From Zeimonas sediminis (GTDB lineage Bacteria; Pseudomonadota; Gammaproteobacteria; Burkholderiales; Burkholderiaceae_E): 64,000 bases of DNA. Each line of letters opens with the position of its first letter. Within the stretch, counting starts at the first letter, position 1. Under the pieces are notes generated by a model that made no database searches, was not told where the DNA came from, and saw nothing but the letters and a program-made list of their open reading frames with translations. The stretch lies in assembly GCF_023721795.1 (NCBI RefSeq), contig NZ_JAMQYE010000001.1, forward strand, positions 1,178,001 through 1,242,000, in the 5' to 3' direction. The position numbers and the translations under genes were made by a program. Positions 28,064 to 37,315 of the stretch are shown here, piece by piece.

Positions 28064-29275
28064 ATGACCTCGCTGCTGCTCAACATCGCCCACGCCCTCG
28101 ATCACCTGGTGCTGCTGATCTTCGCCACGGCGGTGGGCGCGATCGCGGCCGATTTCGGCGTCGGGCGCTGGGAAGACCTGATGCCCTACACGGCCGGCGC
28201 CTTCGTGATGTTCGGCCTGGGCTCGGTGCCCTCGGGTCGGCTCGGCGACCTGTGGGGGCGCCGCTCGATGATGCTGGTGTTCTTCTTCGGCATCGGTGCC
28301 GCCACGCTGCTGGTGGCCGCCACGCAGAATCCGTGGCAGATGGCGGCCGCGCTCGCGCTGATGGGCGCGTTCGCGTCGATCTACCACCCGGTCGGCATCC
28401 CGATGCTGGTGCAGGGCGCCACGCGGCCCGGCCGAACGATCGGCGTCAACGGGCTGGCCGGCAACCTCGGGATCGCGCTGGCCGCGATCTCCACCGGACT
28501 GCTCGTGCAGTTCGCCGGCTGGCGGGCCGCCTTCGTGGTGCCCGGCGTCGTCGCGATCGCCTGCGGCCTGCTGTTCATGAAGGTGGCCCCGGCCGAGACC
28601 GAGTCGCCGGCCCGGCGCGCGGGCAAGGCGCTGGACATCTCGGCGCGCGACCGCCAGCGGGCCTTCGTCGTGATGACGCTGACCGCGGTCACCGGCGGCC
28701 TGATCTTCAACTTCACCACCAACGGCAACGGCGAGCTGCTGAAGTCGCGCCTGCCGCTGCTTCTCGAGCAGCCGGCGCTGATGGGGGCGCTGCTGGCCGG
28801 CGTGTACGGCATCGCCTCGCTCGCCCAGGTGGTGGTGGGCCGGCTGATCGACCGGGTGCCGATGAAGACGCTGATGCTCGCGATCATGGCGATGCAGCCG
28901 GTGCTGTTCGGCCTGGCCGCGGCCAGCCAGGGCTGGGCCTTCTACGCGGTGATGATCGTGTTCATGATCTTCGTTTTCGGCGCCATCCCCTTCACCGATG
29001 CGCTGATCGTGCGCTTCGTCGACGACCGGATGCGCTCCCGGGTCACCGGCATGCGGCTTGCGGTGTCCTTCGGGGTCAGTTCGCTGGCGGTCTGGCTGCT
29101 GGGCCCGCTGGTCAAGGCTTCGGGCTTCACGACCCTGCTGCTGATGCTGGCCGGGATCTCGGCGCTCGCCACGCTCTTCGCGGCGTGGCTTCCCGCCCAG
29201 CCGGCCCCGGTTCCGGCCCCCCTCCCGGCGTCCGAGCCGGCCGCCGCCTCGGGCCCGGCGCCGGCCCCTCGCTGA
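28064..29275 (+). CDS. MFS transporter
   Basis: Twelve-helix transporter of 403 residues. The loop between helices 2 and 3 is SGRLGDLWGRRSMMLVFF, a good MFS motif A, and the equivalent loop of the second half is GRLIDRVPMKTLM. Helix 4-5 segment GAFASIYHPVGIPMLV and the loop VNGLAGNLGIALA resemble the Fsr/YfnC-like fosmidomycin-resistance group, where the HPVG motif in helix 4 is typical. The final 25 residues are a Pro/Ala-rich tail. Substrate unknown. It is divergent from the OmpA-like gene and the SDR gene follows 163 bp later. Confidence 0.85.
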   Translation: MTSLLLNIAHALDHLVLLIFATAVGAIAADFGVGRWEDLMPYTAGAFVMFGLGSVPSGRLGDLWGRRSMMLVFFFGIGAATLLVAATQNPWQMAAALALMGAFASIYHPVGIPMLVQGATRPGRTIGVNGLAGNLGIALAAISTGLLVQFAGWRAAFVVPGVVAIACGLLFMKVAPAETESPARRAGKALDISARDRQRAFVVMTLTAVTGGLIFNFTTNGNGELLKSRLPLLLEQPALMGALLAGVYGIASLAQVVVGRLIDRVPMKTLMLAIMAMQPVLFGLAAASQGWAFYAVMIVFMIFVFGAIPFTDALIVRFVDDRMRSRVTGMRLAVSFGVSSLAVWLLGPLVKASGFTTLLLMLAGISALATLFAAWLPAQPAPVPAPLPASEPAAASGPAPAPR

Positions 29276-29438
29276 GGGCCCCTGCGGGGCTTCGAGCGAC
29301 CCCGGCCGGAAGCCGGACGGCACAGGCAACGGGAAGGTGGCCTTTCCGGAACGCCGGCCCGGGCCGCCGGGCCGCACCCGGTTCATGCTTTCGCTTGCCC
29401 CTGGAAACGTCCCCGATCTGACGGAATCGAGACCGATC

Positions 29439-30251
29439 ATGACCAGCCCAACGAACGAAGCCGGCTCCCGCGCCGGCGGCCCCTCGCCCAATGCCCTGTT
29501 CGACCTGAGCGGCCGCCGCGCCCTGGTGACCGGCTCGAGCCGCGGCATCGGCCTCGCGCTGGCCGAGGCGCTGGGCCGGGCGGGCGCCGCCGTGGTCCTG
29601 AACGGACGCGACCCGGCCACGCTCGCCGAAGCGCGCGAGCGGCTCGCGGCGGCAGGCATCGCCGCAGGCGTCGCGGCCTTCGACGTGACCGACGAAGCCG
29701 CGGTGATCGCCGCCGTCGACCGCATCGAGCGCGAGGAGGGGCCGATCGACATCCTGGTCAACAACACCGGCATCCAGATCCGCGCGCCGCTCGACCAATT
29801 CGACACGGCGGACTGGCGAAGGATCGTCGACACCAACCTGACCAGCGTCTTCCTGGTCAGCAAGGCGGTCGTGCAGGGGATGATCGCGCGACGGCGAGGC
29901 AAGATCGTCAACATCCTGTCGGTCAACGCCGAGGCCGCGCGCGCCTCGATCGCACCCTACTCGGCGACCAAGGGCGCGCTGCGGATGCTCACCAAGGGCA
30001 TGTGCGTCGACTGGGCGCGCCACGGCATCCAGGTAAACGGCCTGGCCCCCGGCTACTTCGACACCGAGCTGACCCGGCCGCTGGTGGCCGACCCCGACTT
30101 CACCGCCTGGATCGAGCGGCGCGTTCCGGCAGGGCGCTGGGGCCGGGTCGAGGAACTCGGCGGCGCGGCCGTCTTCCTGGCCTCGCAGGCGTCGGACTTC
30201 GTGAACGGCCACGTGCTGTTCGTGGACGGCGGCATGACCGCCGGCCTCTGA
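29439..30251 (+). CDS. SDR family oxidoreductase, gluconate 5-dehydrogenase-like
   Basis: Short-chain dehydrogenase of 270 residues. It has LFDLSGRRALVTGSSRGIGLA (TGSSRGIG loop near residue 30), ILVNNTGIQ, the catalytic Ser in NILSVN and YSATK. The N-terminal LFDLSG and IQIRAPLDQF segments resemble the IdnO/gluconate 5-dehydrogenase and 2-deoxy-gluconate dehydrogenase branch, so a sugar acid is a plausible substrate. Start at ATG 29439 is chosen as the last methionine before homology begins; upstream starts give only random sequence. The EamA transporter gene follows 31 nt later and may form an operon with it. Confidence 0.88.
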   Translation: MTSPTNEAGSRAGGPSPNALFDLSGRRALVTGSSRGIGLALAEALGRAGAAVVLNGRDPATLAEARERLAAAGIAAGVAAFDVTDEAAVIAAVDRIEREEGPIDILVNNTGIQIRAPLDQFDTADWRRIVDTNLTSVFLVSKAVVQGMIARRRGKIVNILSVNAEAARASIAPYSATKGALRMLTKGMCVDWARHGIQVNGLAPGYFDTELTRPLVADPDFTAWIERRVPAGRWGRVEELGGAAVFLASQASDFVNGHVLFVDGGMTAGL

Positions 30252-30282
30252 AGCTCGACCGACGCCCCCCGAAGCGCGCCCC

Positions 30283-31209
30283 ATGACCGACCCTGCCGCC
30301 ATCGCCGCCGCCCACGACCGGCGCGACCGGATCGCGCTGGCGGTGTCGCTCGGCCTGATCGTGGTCTGGGGAATCAACTTCTCGGTGCAGAAGGCGGTGT
30401 TCGAGGTGCTGTCCCCGACCGGCTTCCTGTTCGTCCGCTACCTGATCATGCCCGCCTGCGCGCTGGCGATCCTGGTCCACGCCTACGGCCTGCGCTTTCC
30501 GCGGGTGCCGGCCGAGGACCTGTGGGCGCTCGCCAGGCTCGGCTTCGTCGGGCACGCGCTGCACGTGGGCATGGTCACGCACGGCATCCACTGGTCGACC
30601 GCCTTTTCCAGCTCGCTGATCCTTTCCTGCGGGCCGATCTTCACGCTGCTGATCCTGCGCTGGGTCGGCCTCGAGCAGCTCACCCGCGCGCAGGTGGGCG
30701 GCGTGGCGCTGGCGCTGGTCGGCGTGCTGGTCTTCCTGTCCGACAAGCTGCTGGTGGGCCGCTGGCAGGCCACCGGCGGCGACCTGTTCCTGCTGGTGGC
30801 CGCCAGCTTCTTCTCCTGGTACACGGTGGCGGCCAAGCCGCTGATCCAGCGGCACGGCGGCATCACGGTGATGGGCTACGCGACGCTGTTCGGAAGCGTT
30901 CCGATCGTGCTGGCATCGCTGCCGGTGGGCCTCGCCACCGACTGGACCGCGGTGCCGCTGCCGATCTGGGCCGGGCTGCTGTGGGCCGTGGTGATCTCGG
31001 CCTTCGCCGGCTGGCTGGTGTGGGGCTGGGTCAACGCGGTGCGCGGCGTGGCCCGGACCGCACCGCTGATGTACCTGATGCCGCCGGTCGCCGGCCTGGT
31101 GGCATGGCTGGTCACCGACGAGCGTTTCACCGTGGTGAAGCTGGCGGGCGCGGCGATCACGCTCGGCGGCGTCGCCCTGGCGCAGTTCGCGGGACGCCAG
31201 CGCAACTGA
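30283..31209 (+). CDS. EamA/DMT family transporter
   Basis: Ten-helix exporter of 308 residues with two EamA repeats. First repeat: GLIVVWGINFSVQKAVFEVLSP with the loop FVRYLIMP; second: LVAASFFSWYTVAAKPLIQ and the GWVNAVRGVARTAPLMYLMPPVAGLVAWLV stretch with the conserved late-helix Pro. A charged N-terminus (AAAHDRRDR) is cytosolic. Substrate unknown. It is cotranscribed with the SDR gene upstream by position. Its 3' end faces a MarR gene, with a hairpin at 31253-31281 between them. Confidence 0.9.
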   Translation: MTDPAAIAAAHDRRDRIALAVSLGLIVVWGINFSVQKAVFEVLSPTGFLFVRYLIMPACALAILVHAYGLRFPRVPAEDLWALARLGFVGHALHVGMVTHGIHWSTAFSSSLILSCGPIFTLLILRWVGLEQLTRAQVGGVALALVGVLVFLSDKLLVGRWQATGGDLFLLVAASFFSWYTVAAKPLIQRHGGITVMGYATLFGSVPIVLASLPVGLATDWTAVPLPIWAGLLWAVVISAFAGWLVWGWVNAVRGVARTAPLMYLMPPVAGLVAWLVTDERFTVVKLAGAAITLGGVALAQFAGRQRN

Positions 31210-31252
31210 GCCGGCGCCTCGGCCCGGCCGTCGCCCCCCTCCTGCGGGCCGC

Positions 31253-31281
31253 GACCGGCGCGACTCGCGAGCGGGCCGGTC
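31253..31281. terminator. Hairpin between convergent genes
   Basis: GACCGGC (31253-31259) pairs with GCCGGTC (31275-31281), with a further CGCG/CGCG stem in the 15-nt loop. It lies between the EamA and MarR stops in a 76-bp gap. No T-run on either side, so termination efficiency is uncertain. Confidence 0.45.
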
Positions 31282-31285
31282 GGGT

Positions 31286-31813
31286 TCAGAGATCGGCGAG
31301 CGGCGTGTTGGCCGCCTCGGGCTCGACCCCGCTCATGCCGGCGACCACATCCTTGAGCAAGTCGTTCAGCAGCGCGAGCCTCTCCGGATCGAGGCGGCCC
31401 AGCGCGTCGGGCAGCAAGCCGCTGAGCGGCTTCGGCGCGCGCTCCATCACGCCCCGTGCGGCATCCGTCGGGTGCAGCAGGACGATCCGGTGGTCGAAGC
31501 GATCCCGCTCGCGGCGGATCAGACCCTGTCGGGACAATTGCTCGATCAGGTTGCTGGCGGTGGACTGGTGGACCGCCATCGACTGCGCGAGGTCCTTCAC
31601 CTTGATGCCCGGCGCGCCGACGATGACCGACAGCGCCCACAGCTGCGAGCCCGACACGCCGCAGCGCCGCTCGACCTCGTGGAAGTGCTGGCGCACCGAG
31701 CGGAAGATCACCCGGAAGCGCTTCAGCGCTTCGACTGCCTCGGGCGAGGGTCCGGCGGCCACGGCCGGGGCATCGGGCAGCGCAGCGGACGCTGCGGAGG
31801 CAGAAGTTGTCAT
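31286..31813 (-). CDS. MarR family transcriptional regulator
   Basis: Winged-helix regulator of 175 residues. The DNA-binding centre is GAPGIKVKDLAQSMAVHQSTASNLIEQLSRQGLI with helix-turn-helix near residues 75-110, followed by the wing RERDRFDHRIVLLHPT. N-terminal Ala-rich leader of about 25 residues is disordered. No metal- or drug-binding residues are obvious; the SGSQLW motif in the N-terminal helix is typical. It is divergent from purU across 150 bp, so it may control purU or itself, but I could not find a convincing palindrome in that gap. Confidence 0.88.
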   Translation of the reverse strand: MTTSASAASAALPDAPAVAAGPSPEAVEALKRFRVIFRSVRQHFHEVERRCGVSGSQLWALSVIVGAPGIKVKDLAQSMAVHQSTASNLIEQLSRQGLIRRERDRFDHRIVLLHPTDAARGVMERAPKPLSGLLPDALGRLDPERLALLNDLLKDVVAGMSGVEPEAANTPLADL

Positions 31814-31963
31814 CGGGGCGGCGCGCGGGAAATCGGGTTGGGGGCAATGCTTTCAACGCTCGCCGCAGCGCCCGGTTGACTCGAAGGGATACACTTGCGC
31901 CCGCAATCCTGCCCGGACCCGGATTCCGGCCTGCCCTCTTGACCCGCGGAACCTGGCAACGAG

Positions 31964-32803
31964 ATGAACGACGGCCACATCCTCACGCTCTCCTGTCCCG
32001 ACCGCCCGGGCATCGTCCACGCGGTTTCCGGCTTCCTGCTCGAGCAGGGCGGGAACATCCTCGAAGCCGGCCAGTTCGACGACCGGGACACCGGCCTGTT
32101 CTTCATGCGCGTGCACTTCAGTGCACCCCAGGCCGACTTCGCCGCAGCCTTCGCGCCGGTGGCCGAGCGCTTCGGCATGCGCTTTCGCTTCGCCGACGCC
32201 GCGCGGCCGATGCCGACGCTGATCCTGGTGTCGAAGCTGGGCCACTGCCTGAACGACCTGCTGTTCCGCTGGCGCTCGGGCCTGCTGCCGATCGACATCA
32301 GGGCGATCGTCTCGAACCACCGCGATTTCTACCAGCTGGCCGCGTCCTACGACATTCCCTTCCACCACGTGCCGGTCACGCCGGCCGGCAAGGCGCACGC
32401 CGAGGCGCGGCTGATGGAGATCGCCGAGTGCGAGGGCGTCGAGCTGGTCGTGCTGGCCCGCTACATGCAGATCCTGTCGGCGGACCTGTGCCGAAGGCTC
32501 GAAGGCCGGGCGATCAACATCCACCACTCGTTCCTGCCGAGCTTCAAGGGCGCGCGGCCCTACCAGCAGGCGCACGACCGCGGCGTGAAACTGATCGGCG
32601 CGACCGCACACTACGTGACGACCGACCTCGACGAGGGGCCGATCATCGAGCAGGACGTCGCCCGGGTCGACCACGCGATGGACGTGCCGACGCTGACCGC
32701 GATCGGCCGGGACGTCGAGAGCGTCGTGCTGGCGCGCGCGCTGAAATGGCACGCCGAGCACCGGATCGTGCTGAACGGCTCGAAGACCGTCGTGTTCCGC
32801 TGA
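31964..32803 (+). CDS. purU: Formyltetrahydrofolate deformylase
   Basis: Cytosolic enzyme of 279 residues that hydrolyses 10-formyl-THF to formate and THF, balancing one-carbon and glycine pools. An N-terminal ACT regulatory domain ([21 protein letters not shown], about residues 5-80) precedes a formyltransferase-like domain. The catalytic region [20 protein letters not shown] and [20 protein letters not shown] hold the Asn, His and Asp of the formyl site. In E. coli PurU is activated by methionine and inhibited by glycine through the ACT domain. Full length for the family. Divergent from a MarR gene. Confidence 0.95.
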   Translation: MNDGHILTLSCPDRPGIVHAVSGFLLEQGGNILEAGQFDDRDTGLFFMRVHFSAPQADFAAAFAPVAERFGMRFRFADAARPMPTLILVSKLGHCLNDLLFRWRSGLLPIDIRAIVSNHRDFYQLAASYDIPFHHVPVTPAGKAHAEARLMEIAECEGVELVVLARYMQILSADLCRRLEGRAINIHHSFLPSFKGARPYQQAHDRGVKLIGATAHYVTTDLDEGPIIEQDVARVDHAMDVPTLTAIGRDVESVVLARALKWHAEHRIVLNGSKTVVFR

Positions 32804-32844
32804 GCCGCGGGCGGCGCCGGCGCCCCCCCGGGAGATCCCCGGCC

Positions 32845-32872
32845 GCATCGGGCGCGGCCTCGCGCCGGATGC
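32845..32872. terminator. GC-rich hairpin after purU
   Basis: GCATC + GGCGCG pairs with CGCGCC + GATGC around a 4-nt loop, with one G-G mismatch. It lies 42 bp after the purU stop and 83 bp before hmgA. No T-run follows, so it is a candidate terminator or 3'-end stabiliser only. Confidence 0.4.
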
Positions 32873-32954
32873 GAGAATGGCGCCATCGTCCGGCCAGGGC
32901 TCGTTCGCGAACGCCCGCCGGGGTTCCGCCTTGCGAAGACGATCGGAGGATGAC

Positions 32955-34331
32955 ATGGGCGCCACAGACACCGCGGCCCGCGGCAGCCTGCTCGGACAGG
33001 ATCCCGCAGGCACGCTCGCCTACCAGTCGGGATTCGGCAACGAGTTCGCCAGCGAAGCGCTGCCGGGCGCCTTGCCGGTCGGGCGCAACTCGCCGCAGCG
33101 CTGTCCCTACGGCCTGTACGCCGAGCAGCTCTCGGGCACGGCCTTCACCGCGCCGCGCGGCGCGAACCGGCGCAGCTGGCTCTACCGGATGCGGCCGGCA
33201 GCCGTGCACCGGCCATTCGCCCGGATCGACGACGGGCTGCTGACCAGCGACTTCGCCGGCCTGCCCACGCCGCCCAACCAGCTGCGCTGGGACCCGCTCG
33301 CGCTGCCGCCGGCAGGCGAACCGGTCGACTTCGTGCGCGGGCTTGCCACGATGGGCGGCAACGGCGATCCGGCGACCATGAGCGGCTGCGCGATCCACCT
33401 TTATCGGGCGAACGCCTCGATGCGCGACCGCTTCTTCTACGACGCCGACGGCGAGTTGCTGATCGTGCCGCAGCTCGGCCGGCTGCTGCTGGTCACCGAG
33501 CTCGGGCGGCTCGAGGTGGCGCCGCAGGAGATCGCGGTGATCCCGCGCGGCATCCGCTTCCGGGTCGAGCTGCCGGACCTGAAGTCGGAAGGCGGCACGC
33601 TCGACGGCGCGCGCGGCTACGTCTGCGAGAACTTCGGCGCGCCGTTCCGGCTGCCCGACCTCGGACCGATCGGCTCGAACGGCCTTGCCAATCCCCGAGA
33701 CTTCCTCGCGCCGGTCGCCTGGTACGAGGAACGCGAGGGCGACTTCGAGCTGGTCGCCAAGTTTCTCGGGCACCTGTGGGCGGCGCCGATCGGGCACTCG
33801 CCGATCGACGTGGTGGCCTGGCACGGCAATCACGTGCCGTACAAGTACGACCTGCGCCGCTTCAACGCGATCGGCTCGATCAGCTACGACCACCCCGACC
33901 CGTCGATCTTCCTGGTCCTGCAGTCGGTTTCCGACACGCCGGGCGTCGACACGATCGACTTCGTGATCTTCCCGCCGCGCATCCTGGCCATGGAGAACAC
34001 CTTCCGGCCGCCCTGGTTCCACCGCAACATTGCCAGCGAGTTCATGGGCCTGGTGCACGGCGCCTACGACGCCAAGCAGGGCGGCTTCGTTCCGGGCGGC
34101 GCGAGCCTGCACAACTGCATGACCGGCCACGGCCCCGACGCCGAGACCTTCGCGAAGGCCACGGCCGCCGACACCAGCCAGCCGCACTACATCCGCGACA
34201 CGATGGCCTTCATGTTCGAGACGCGCCTGCCGATCAGGCCGACGCGCTTCGCGCTCGAAGCCGCCGAGCTGCAACGCGATTACTTCGAGTGCTGGCAGGG
34301 ACTCGACAAGCACTTCAACGGAAAGCCATGA
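32955..34331 (+). CDS. hmgA: Homogentisate 1,2-dioxygenase
   Basis: Non-haem iron ring-cleaving dioxygenase of 458 residues converting homogentisate to maleylacetoacetate in tyrosine and phenylalanine breakdown. Recognisable segments: [26 protein letters not shown] at the N-terminus, the beta-barrel region [11 protein letters not shown], and the iron-ligand regions [27 protein letters not shown] and [14 protein letters not shown] in the C-terminal half. The ATG at 32955 has GGAGG 5 nt upstream; an earlier in-frame ATG (32877) is not needed for homology. The stop overlaps fahA as ATGA. A regulatory IclR gene lies just beyond fahA. Confidence 0.97.
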   Translation: MGATDTAARGSLLGQDPAGTLAYQSGFGNEFASEALPGALPVGRNSPQRCPYGLYAEQLSGTAFTAPRGANRRSWLYRMRPAAVHRPFARIDDGLLTSDFAGLPTPPNQLRWDPLALPPAGEPVDFVRGLATMGGNGDPATMSGCAIHLYRANASMRDRFFYDADGELLIVPQLGRLLLVTELGRLEVAPQEIAVIPRGIRFRVELPDLKSEGGTLDGARGYVCENFGAPFRLPDLGPIGSNGLANPRDFLAPVAWYEEREGDFELVAKFLGHLWAAPIGHSPIDVVAWHGNHVPYKYDLRRFNAIGSISYDHPDPSIFLVLQSVSDTPGVDTIDFVIFPPRILAMENTFRPPWFHRNIASEFMGLVHGAYDAKQGGFVPGGASLHNCMTGHGPDAETFAKATAADTSQPHYIRDTMAFMFETRLPIRPTRFALEAAELQRDYFECWQGLDKHFNGKP

Positions 34332-35641
34332 TCAACGAAACCCACGACATCGGCCTGCGCAGCTGGATCGCCTCGGCCAACACGCCGGGCACCGACTTCC
34401 CGATCCAGAACCTGCCCTTCGCGGTCTTCCGCCGGCGCGACAGCGCCGAGGCGTGGCGCGGCGGCGTGGCGATCGGCGACCAGGTGCTCGACCTGGCCGC
34501 CGCGCACGCCGCCGGCGCCTTCTCCGGCGAGGCGGCGGTCGCGGCCTCGCACGCCGCCGGCCCCTCGCTGAACGGCCTGATGGCCCTCGGCCCCCGCTAC
34601 TGGTCGGCGCTGCGGCTCGCGCTGTCGCGGGTCCTGCGCCAGGGCGCGGCCGAAGCGGGCACGCTGGCGCGCTGCCTGGTGCCGCAGCGCGAGGCCGAGT
34701 ACGCGGTGCCCGCGAAGATCGGCGACTACACCGACTTCTACGCCTCGGTGCACCACGCCACGAACATCGGCCGGCTGTTCCGCCCGGACAACCCGCTGAT
34801 GCCGAACTTCAAGTGGATCCCGATCGGCTATCACGGCCGGGTCTCGTCGATCGGCGTCAGCGGCCAGCGCTTTCGCCGGCCGAAGGGGCAGATCATGCCG
34901 CCCGGGCAGAGCTCGCCGATGTTCTCGGCCTGCCGTCGCCTCGACTACGAGCTCGAGGTCGGCGTGTGGATCGGCCCGGGCAATCCGCTGGGCGAGCCGA
35001 TCCCGATCGACCGGGTCGACGAGCACGTCTTCGGGCTGTGCCTGCTCAACGACTGGTCGGCGCGCGACATCCAGGCCTGGGAATACCAGCCACTCGGCCC
35101 CTTCCTGGCCAAGAACTTCGCGACCACGATCTCGCCGTGGATCGTCACGCTCGAGGCGCTTGCCCCCTACCGCACCGAGTGGACCCGGCCGGCCGAGGAC
35201 CCGCAGCCGCTCGCCTACCTCGACGGCGAAGGCGTCCGCCGCCACGGCGCGATCGACATGCAGCTCGAGGCCTGGCTGGAGAGCGCGAAGATGCGCGCCG
35301 ACGGCAGCGGCGCCTGCCGGCTGTCGCACACCAGCCTGCGTCACTCGTACTGGACGGTCGGCCAGATGGTCGCCCACCACTCGATCGGCGGCTGCAACCT
35401 GCAGCCCGGCGACCTGCTCGGCACCGGCACCCAGTCCGGCCCGTCGCTGGACGAGGCCGGCGCGCTGATCGAGCTGTCGGCGGGCGGAAAGAATCCGGTG
35501 AGCCTGGCCAACGGCGAGAACCGCACCTTCCTGGAAGACGGCGATGCGGTGATCCTGCGCGGGTGGTGCGAGCGGGAGGGGTTCGCGAGGATAGGGTTCG
35601 GCGAGTGCCGCGGCGAGGTGCTCCCGGCCAGCGGGGACTGA
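34328..35641 (+). CDS. fahA: Fumarylacetoacetase
   Basis: Final enzyme of tyrosine catabolism, cleaving fumarylacetoacetate to fumarate and acetoacetate, 437 residues. Shows N-terminal [22 protein letters not shown] and the catalytic metal site [20 protein letters not shown], then PVGYHGR-like [23 protein letters not shown] and [21 protein letters not shown], with the Asp/Glu calcium ligands and the catalytic His present. The isomerase that links the two steps (maleylacetoacetate isomerase, hmgC) is not next to them. Start ATG overlaps the hmgA stop, so the two are one coupled operon. Ends just before R5. Confidence 0.97.
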   Translation: MINETHDIGLRSWIASANTPGTDFPIQNLPFAVFRRRDSAEAWRGGVAIGDQVLDLAAAHAAGAFSGEAAVAASHAAGPSLNGLMALGPRYWSALRLALSRVLRQGAAEAGTLARCLVPQREAEYAVPAKIGDYTDFYASVHHATNIGRLFRPDNPLMPNFKWIPIGYHGRVSSIGVSGQRFRRPKGQIMPPGQSSPMFSACRRLDYELEVGVWIGPGNPLGEPIPIDRVDEHVFGLCLLNDWSARDIQAWEYQPLGPFLAKNFATTISPWIVTLEALAPYRTEWTRPAEDPQPLAYLDGEGVRRHGAIDMQLEAWLESAKMRADGSGACRLSHTSLRHSYWTVGQMVAHHSIGGCNLQPGDLLGTGTQSGPSLDEAGALIELSAGGKNPVSLANGENRTFLEDGDAVILRGWCEREGFARIGFGECRGEVLPASGD

Positions 35642-35697
35642 CGCTCGGGCTTGCCGCTCTTGTCGGGCGCCGTCGTTCGGTATCGATTCGCCCGGCC

Positions 35698-35903
35698 GGC
35701 GCTCGGGGGGATTCCGTTTCCGGACATACGGCTGCGCCCCTCGCCTGCGGCGAGGGGTTCCGGCGTCTACCTCGTCGCCGGCGGGTCGGAGCTCAACTCG
35801 CGAGCCCTGCGGGCTCGCTCAGACAGAGCTCCTCCCTTTTCGCCGGCTCCTTCGGTAGCCCGCCGCTTGCCCAATGTCCGGAAACGGAATCCCCCCGAAC
35901 GCC
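35698..35903. repeat. Structured intergenic repeat R5 (forward)
   Basis: Arms 35698-35726 and 35875-35903 pair at 28 of 29 positions (arm contains GGGGGGATTCCGTTTCCGG); core 148 bp. H1 as in R3 (CCCCTCGCC/GGCGAGGGG), P5 CTACC/GGTAG, P4 GCCGGCG/CGCCGGC, P3 GGAGCTC/GAGCTCC and H2 GCGAGCCC/GGGCTCGC. The stem sequences differ from R1-R4 but stay paired. The word CTGGAGG lies 4 bp after the right arm, as at R1. Located 56 bp after the fahA stop; with R6 it fills the 673-bp convergent gap to the IclR gene. The 158-bp spacer to R6 (35904-36061) holds nothing I recognise. Confidence 0.92.
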
Positions 35904-36061
35904 ACCCTGGAGGGTCGTGGCATGCGCGGCGCCAGACACGATCGGCACACCGGGCGTCAGCGCGCCCGCGTCCTAACGCAGCCGTAATGCTTCCGCATGC
36001 CGAAGCCCAAGGGCGCGAGCGAGGCGAGCGCCCTCGCGCTCCCGCACACACGCGACATCCA

Positions 36062-36269
36062 GGTCCGGCGGGGGCTCGGCTTCGCTGCGGACAGTGTGCC
36101 AGCCGAGCGCTTCCGAAGGGAGCGGCGATCAGCGAGGGCGCTGTCTGAGCGAGCCCGCAGGGCTCGCGAGTTGCGCCCGAGCCGCCGCGTACGAGGAAGG
36201 CGAGGGAAGCCCCCGCGCAGCGGGGGCCGCAGCACCCTGTCCGCAGCGAAGCCGAGCCCCCGCCGGACC
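36062..36269. repeat. Structured intergenic repeat R6 (reverse, divergent core)
   Basis: Arms 36062-36093 and 36238-36269 are a perfect 32-bp inverted repeat (begins GGTCCGGCGGGGGCTCGGC). Core 144 bp, the most divergent copy. Read on the minus strand: H1 GCCCCCGC/GCGGGGGC, P5 TTCC/GGAA, P4 GCGGCG/CGCCGC, P3 GGGCGC/GCGCCC and H2 GCGAGCCC/GGGCTCGC. Every stem except H2 has a new sequence compared with R5 while pairing is kept. GCGTGCGCCCGG lies at the outer side of one arm (36268-36279, minus strand), shared with R1 and R3. Confidence 0.9.
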
Positions 36270-36314
36270 GGGCGCACGCAAAAGCGGAGCGCGAGACCGG
36301 TCAGCCGAGCGAGC

Positions 36315-37169
36315 TCACCAGTCGAGCGTCTGGCCCATCGCCTCCGCCGCCGACTGCAGCTCGGGCAGCAGCTGCACCGCCTCGTCCATCGGCAGCCGCG
36401 ACACCGGCGCGTGGATCGACACGGCGGCCGCCACCCGGCCGTCGGCATCGTGGACCGGCACGGCCATCGCGAAGATGCCCGACAGGTACTCCTCGCGCTC
36501 GGTCGAGTAGCCCTGCTGGCGGATCTTCTCGAATTCCTCGAACAGCCTGGACGGATCGGTCAGCGTGTGCGGCGTGTTGCGCACCAGCGGGAGCTGGCGC
36601 ACCAGTCGCTCGCGGCTGCGCCGCGGCATGTGCGCCATGAAGAGCTTGCCGCTGGCCGACGAGTGGATCGGCACGGTGGTGCCAGCGGTGATCGTGATCT
36701 TCAGCGGCCAGGACGTCTCGACCCGGTCCAGGCAGAGCACCGTGTTGCCGTTGGCGATCGTCAGGTTGCAGGTCTCGCCGACCTGCTCGACCAGCTCCTC
36801 CAGGATCGCCCGGCGGGCAGACCTGGCGGGCGAGGTCATCAGCACCTCGCCCGCCAGCTGGTTCATCCGCGGCCCGCAGTGATAGCGCTTGCTGCCGGGC
36901 TCGCGCCCCACCAGGCCGGCGTGCTCGAGCGTTGAAAGGATCCGGAACACCGTGGGCTTGGGCAGGTCGACCGCCTTGCAGATCTCGGCCAGCTGCGGCG
37001 GCGCGTGGCAGGCGGCGATCGCCTCCAGCACCCGCATCGCCCGCAGGATCGCCGAGCCGGCCGGCACCGGGTCGGCGCCGGCCCGGGCCGTCGTGGATTC
37101 CGTGGAACCGGAGTCGGCGAGGTTTCCCCGCCCGTCCTCCCCCTCGATATCGTTGGTGAAATCGCTCAT
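36315..37169 (-). CDS. IclR family transcriptional regulator, likely of homogentisate catabolism
   Basis: Regulator of 284 residues with an N-terminal winged helix (LAEICKAVDLPKPTVFRILSTLEHAGLV, helix-turn-helix around residues 60-85) and a C-terminal GAF-like effector domain (SSASGKLFMAH, FAMAVPVHDADGRVAAAVSIHAP). The 35-residue N-terminal leader is low complexity. Start at ATG 37169 is my choice; a GTG at 37229 would add 20 residues. In Pseudomonas putida the hmg operon is controlled by an IclR-type repressor, HmgR, so the position next to hmgA-fahA suggests the same job here; this is inference. Divergent from leuS across 146 bp. Confidence 0.87.
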   Translation of the reverse strand: MSDFTNDIEGEDGRGNLADSGSTESTTARAGADPVPAGSAILRAMRVLEAIAACHAPPQLAEICKAVDLPKPTVFRILSTLEHAGLVGREPGSKRYHCGPRMNQLAGEVLMTSPARSARRAILEELVEQVGETCNLTIANGNTVLCLDRVETSWPLKITITAGTTVPIHSSASGKLFMAHMPRRSRERLVRQLPLVRNTPHTLTDPSRLFEEFEKIRQQGYSTEREEYLSGIFAMAVPVHDADGRVAAAVSIHAPVSRLPMDEAVQLLPELQSAAEAMGQTLDW

Positions 37170-37315
37170 TTCGGAAAGCGCCCGGTGGCTTCGTTTCGTT
37201 TTCGGGTGATCGGGGCGAAGTTTAACCACATTCGATCGCGGCCGTTCCGCATGCCGGCGCCCGTGTAAACTTGAAGGTTTGACCTTCCAGCCCCCTCCCG
37301 AGCCCCTTTCGCGCC

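Noticed and set aside
31876-31895. TTGACT ... TACACT as a purU promoter
   Set aside because: The hexamers are only 8 nt apart, too close for a sigma-70 promoter.
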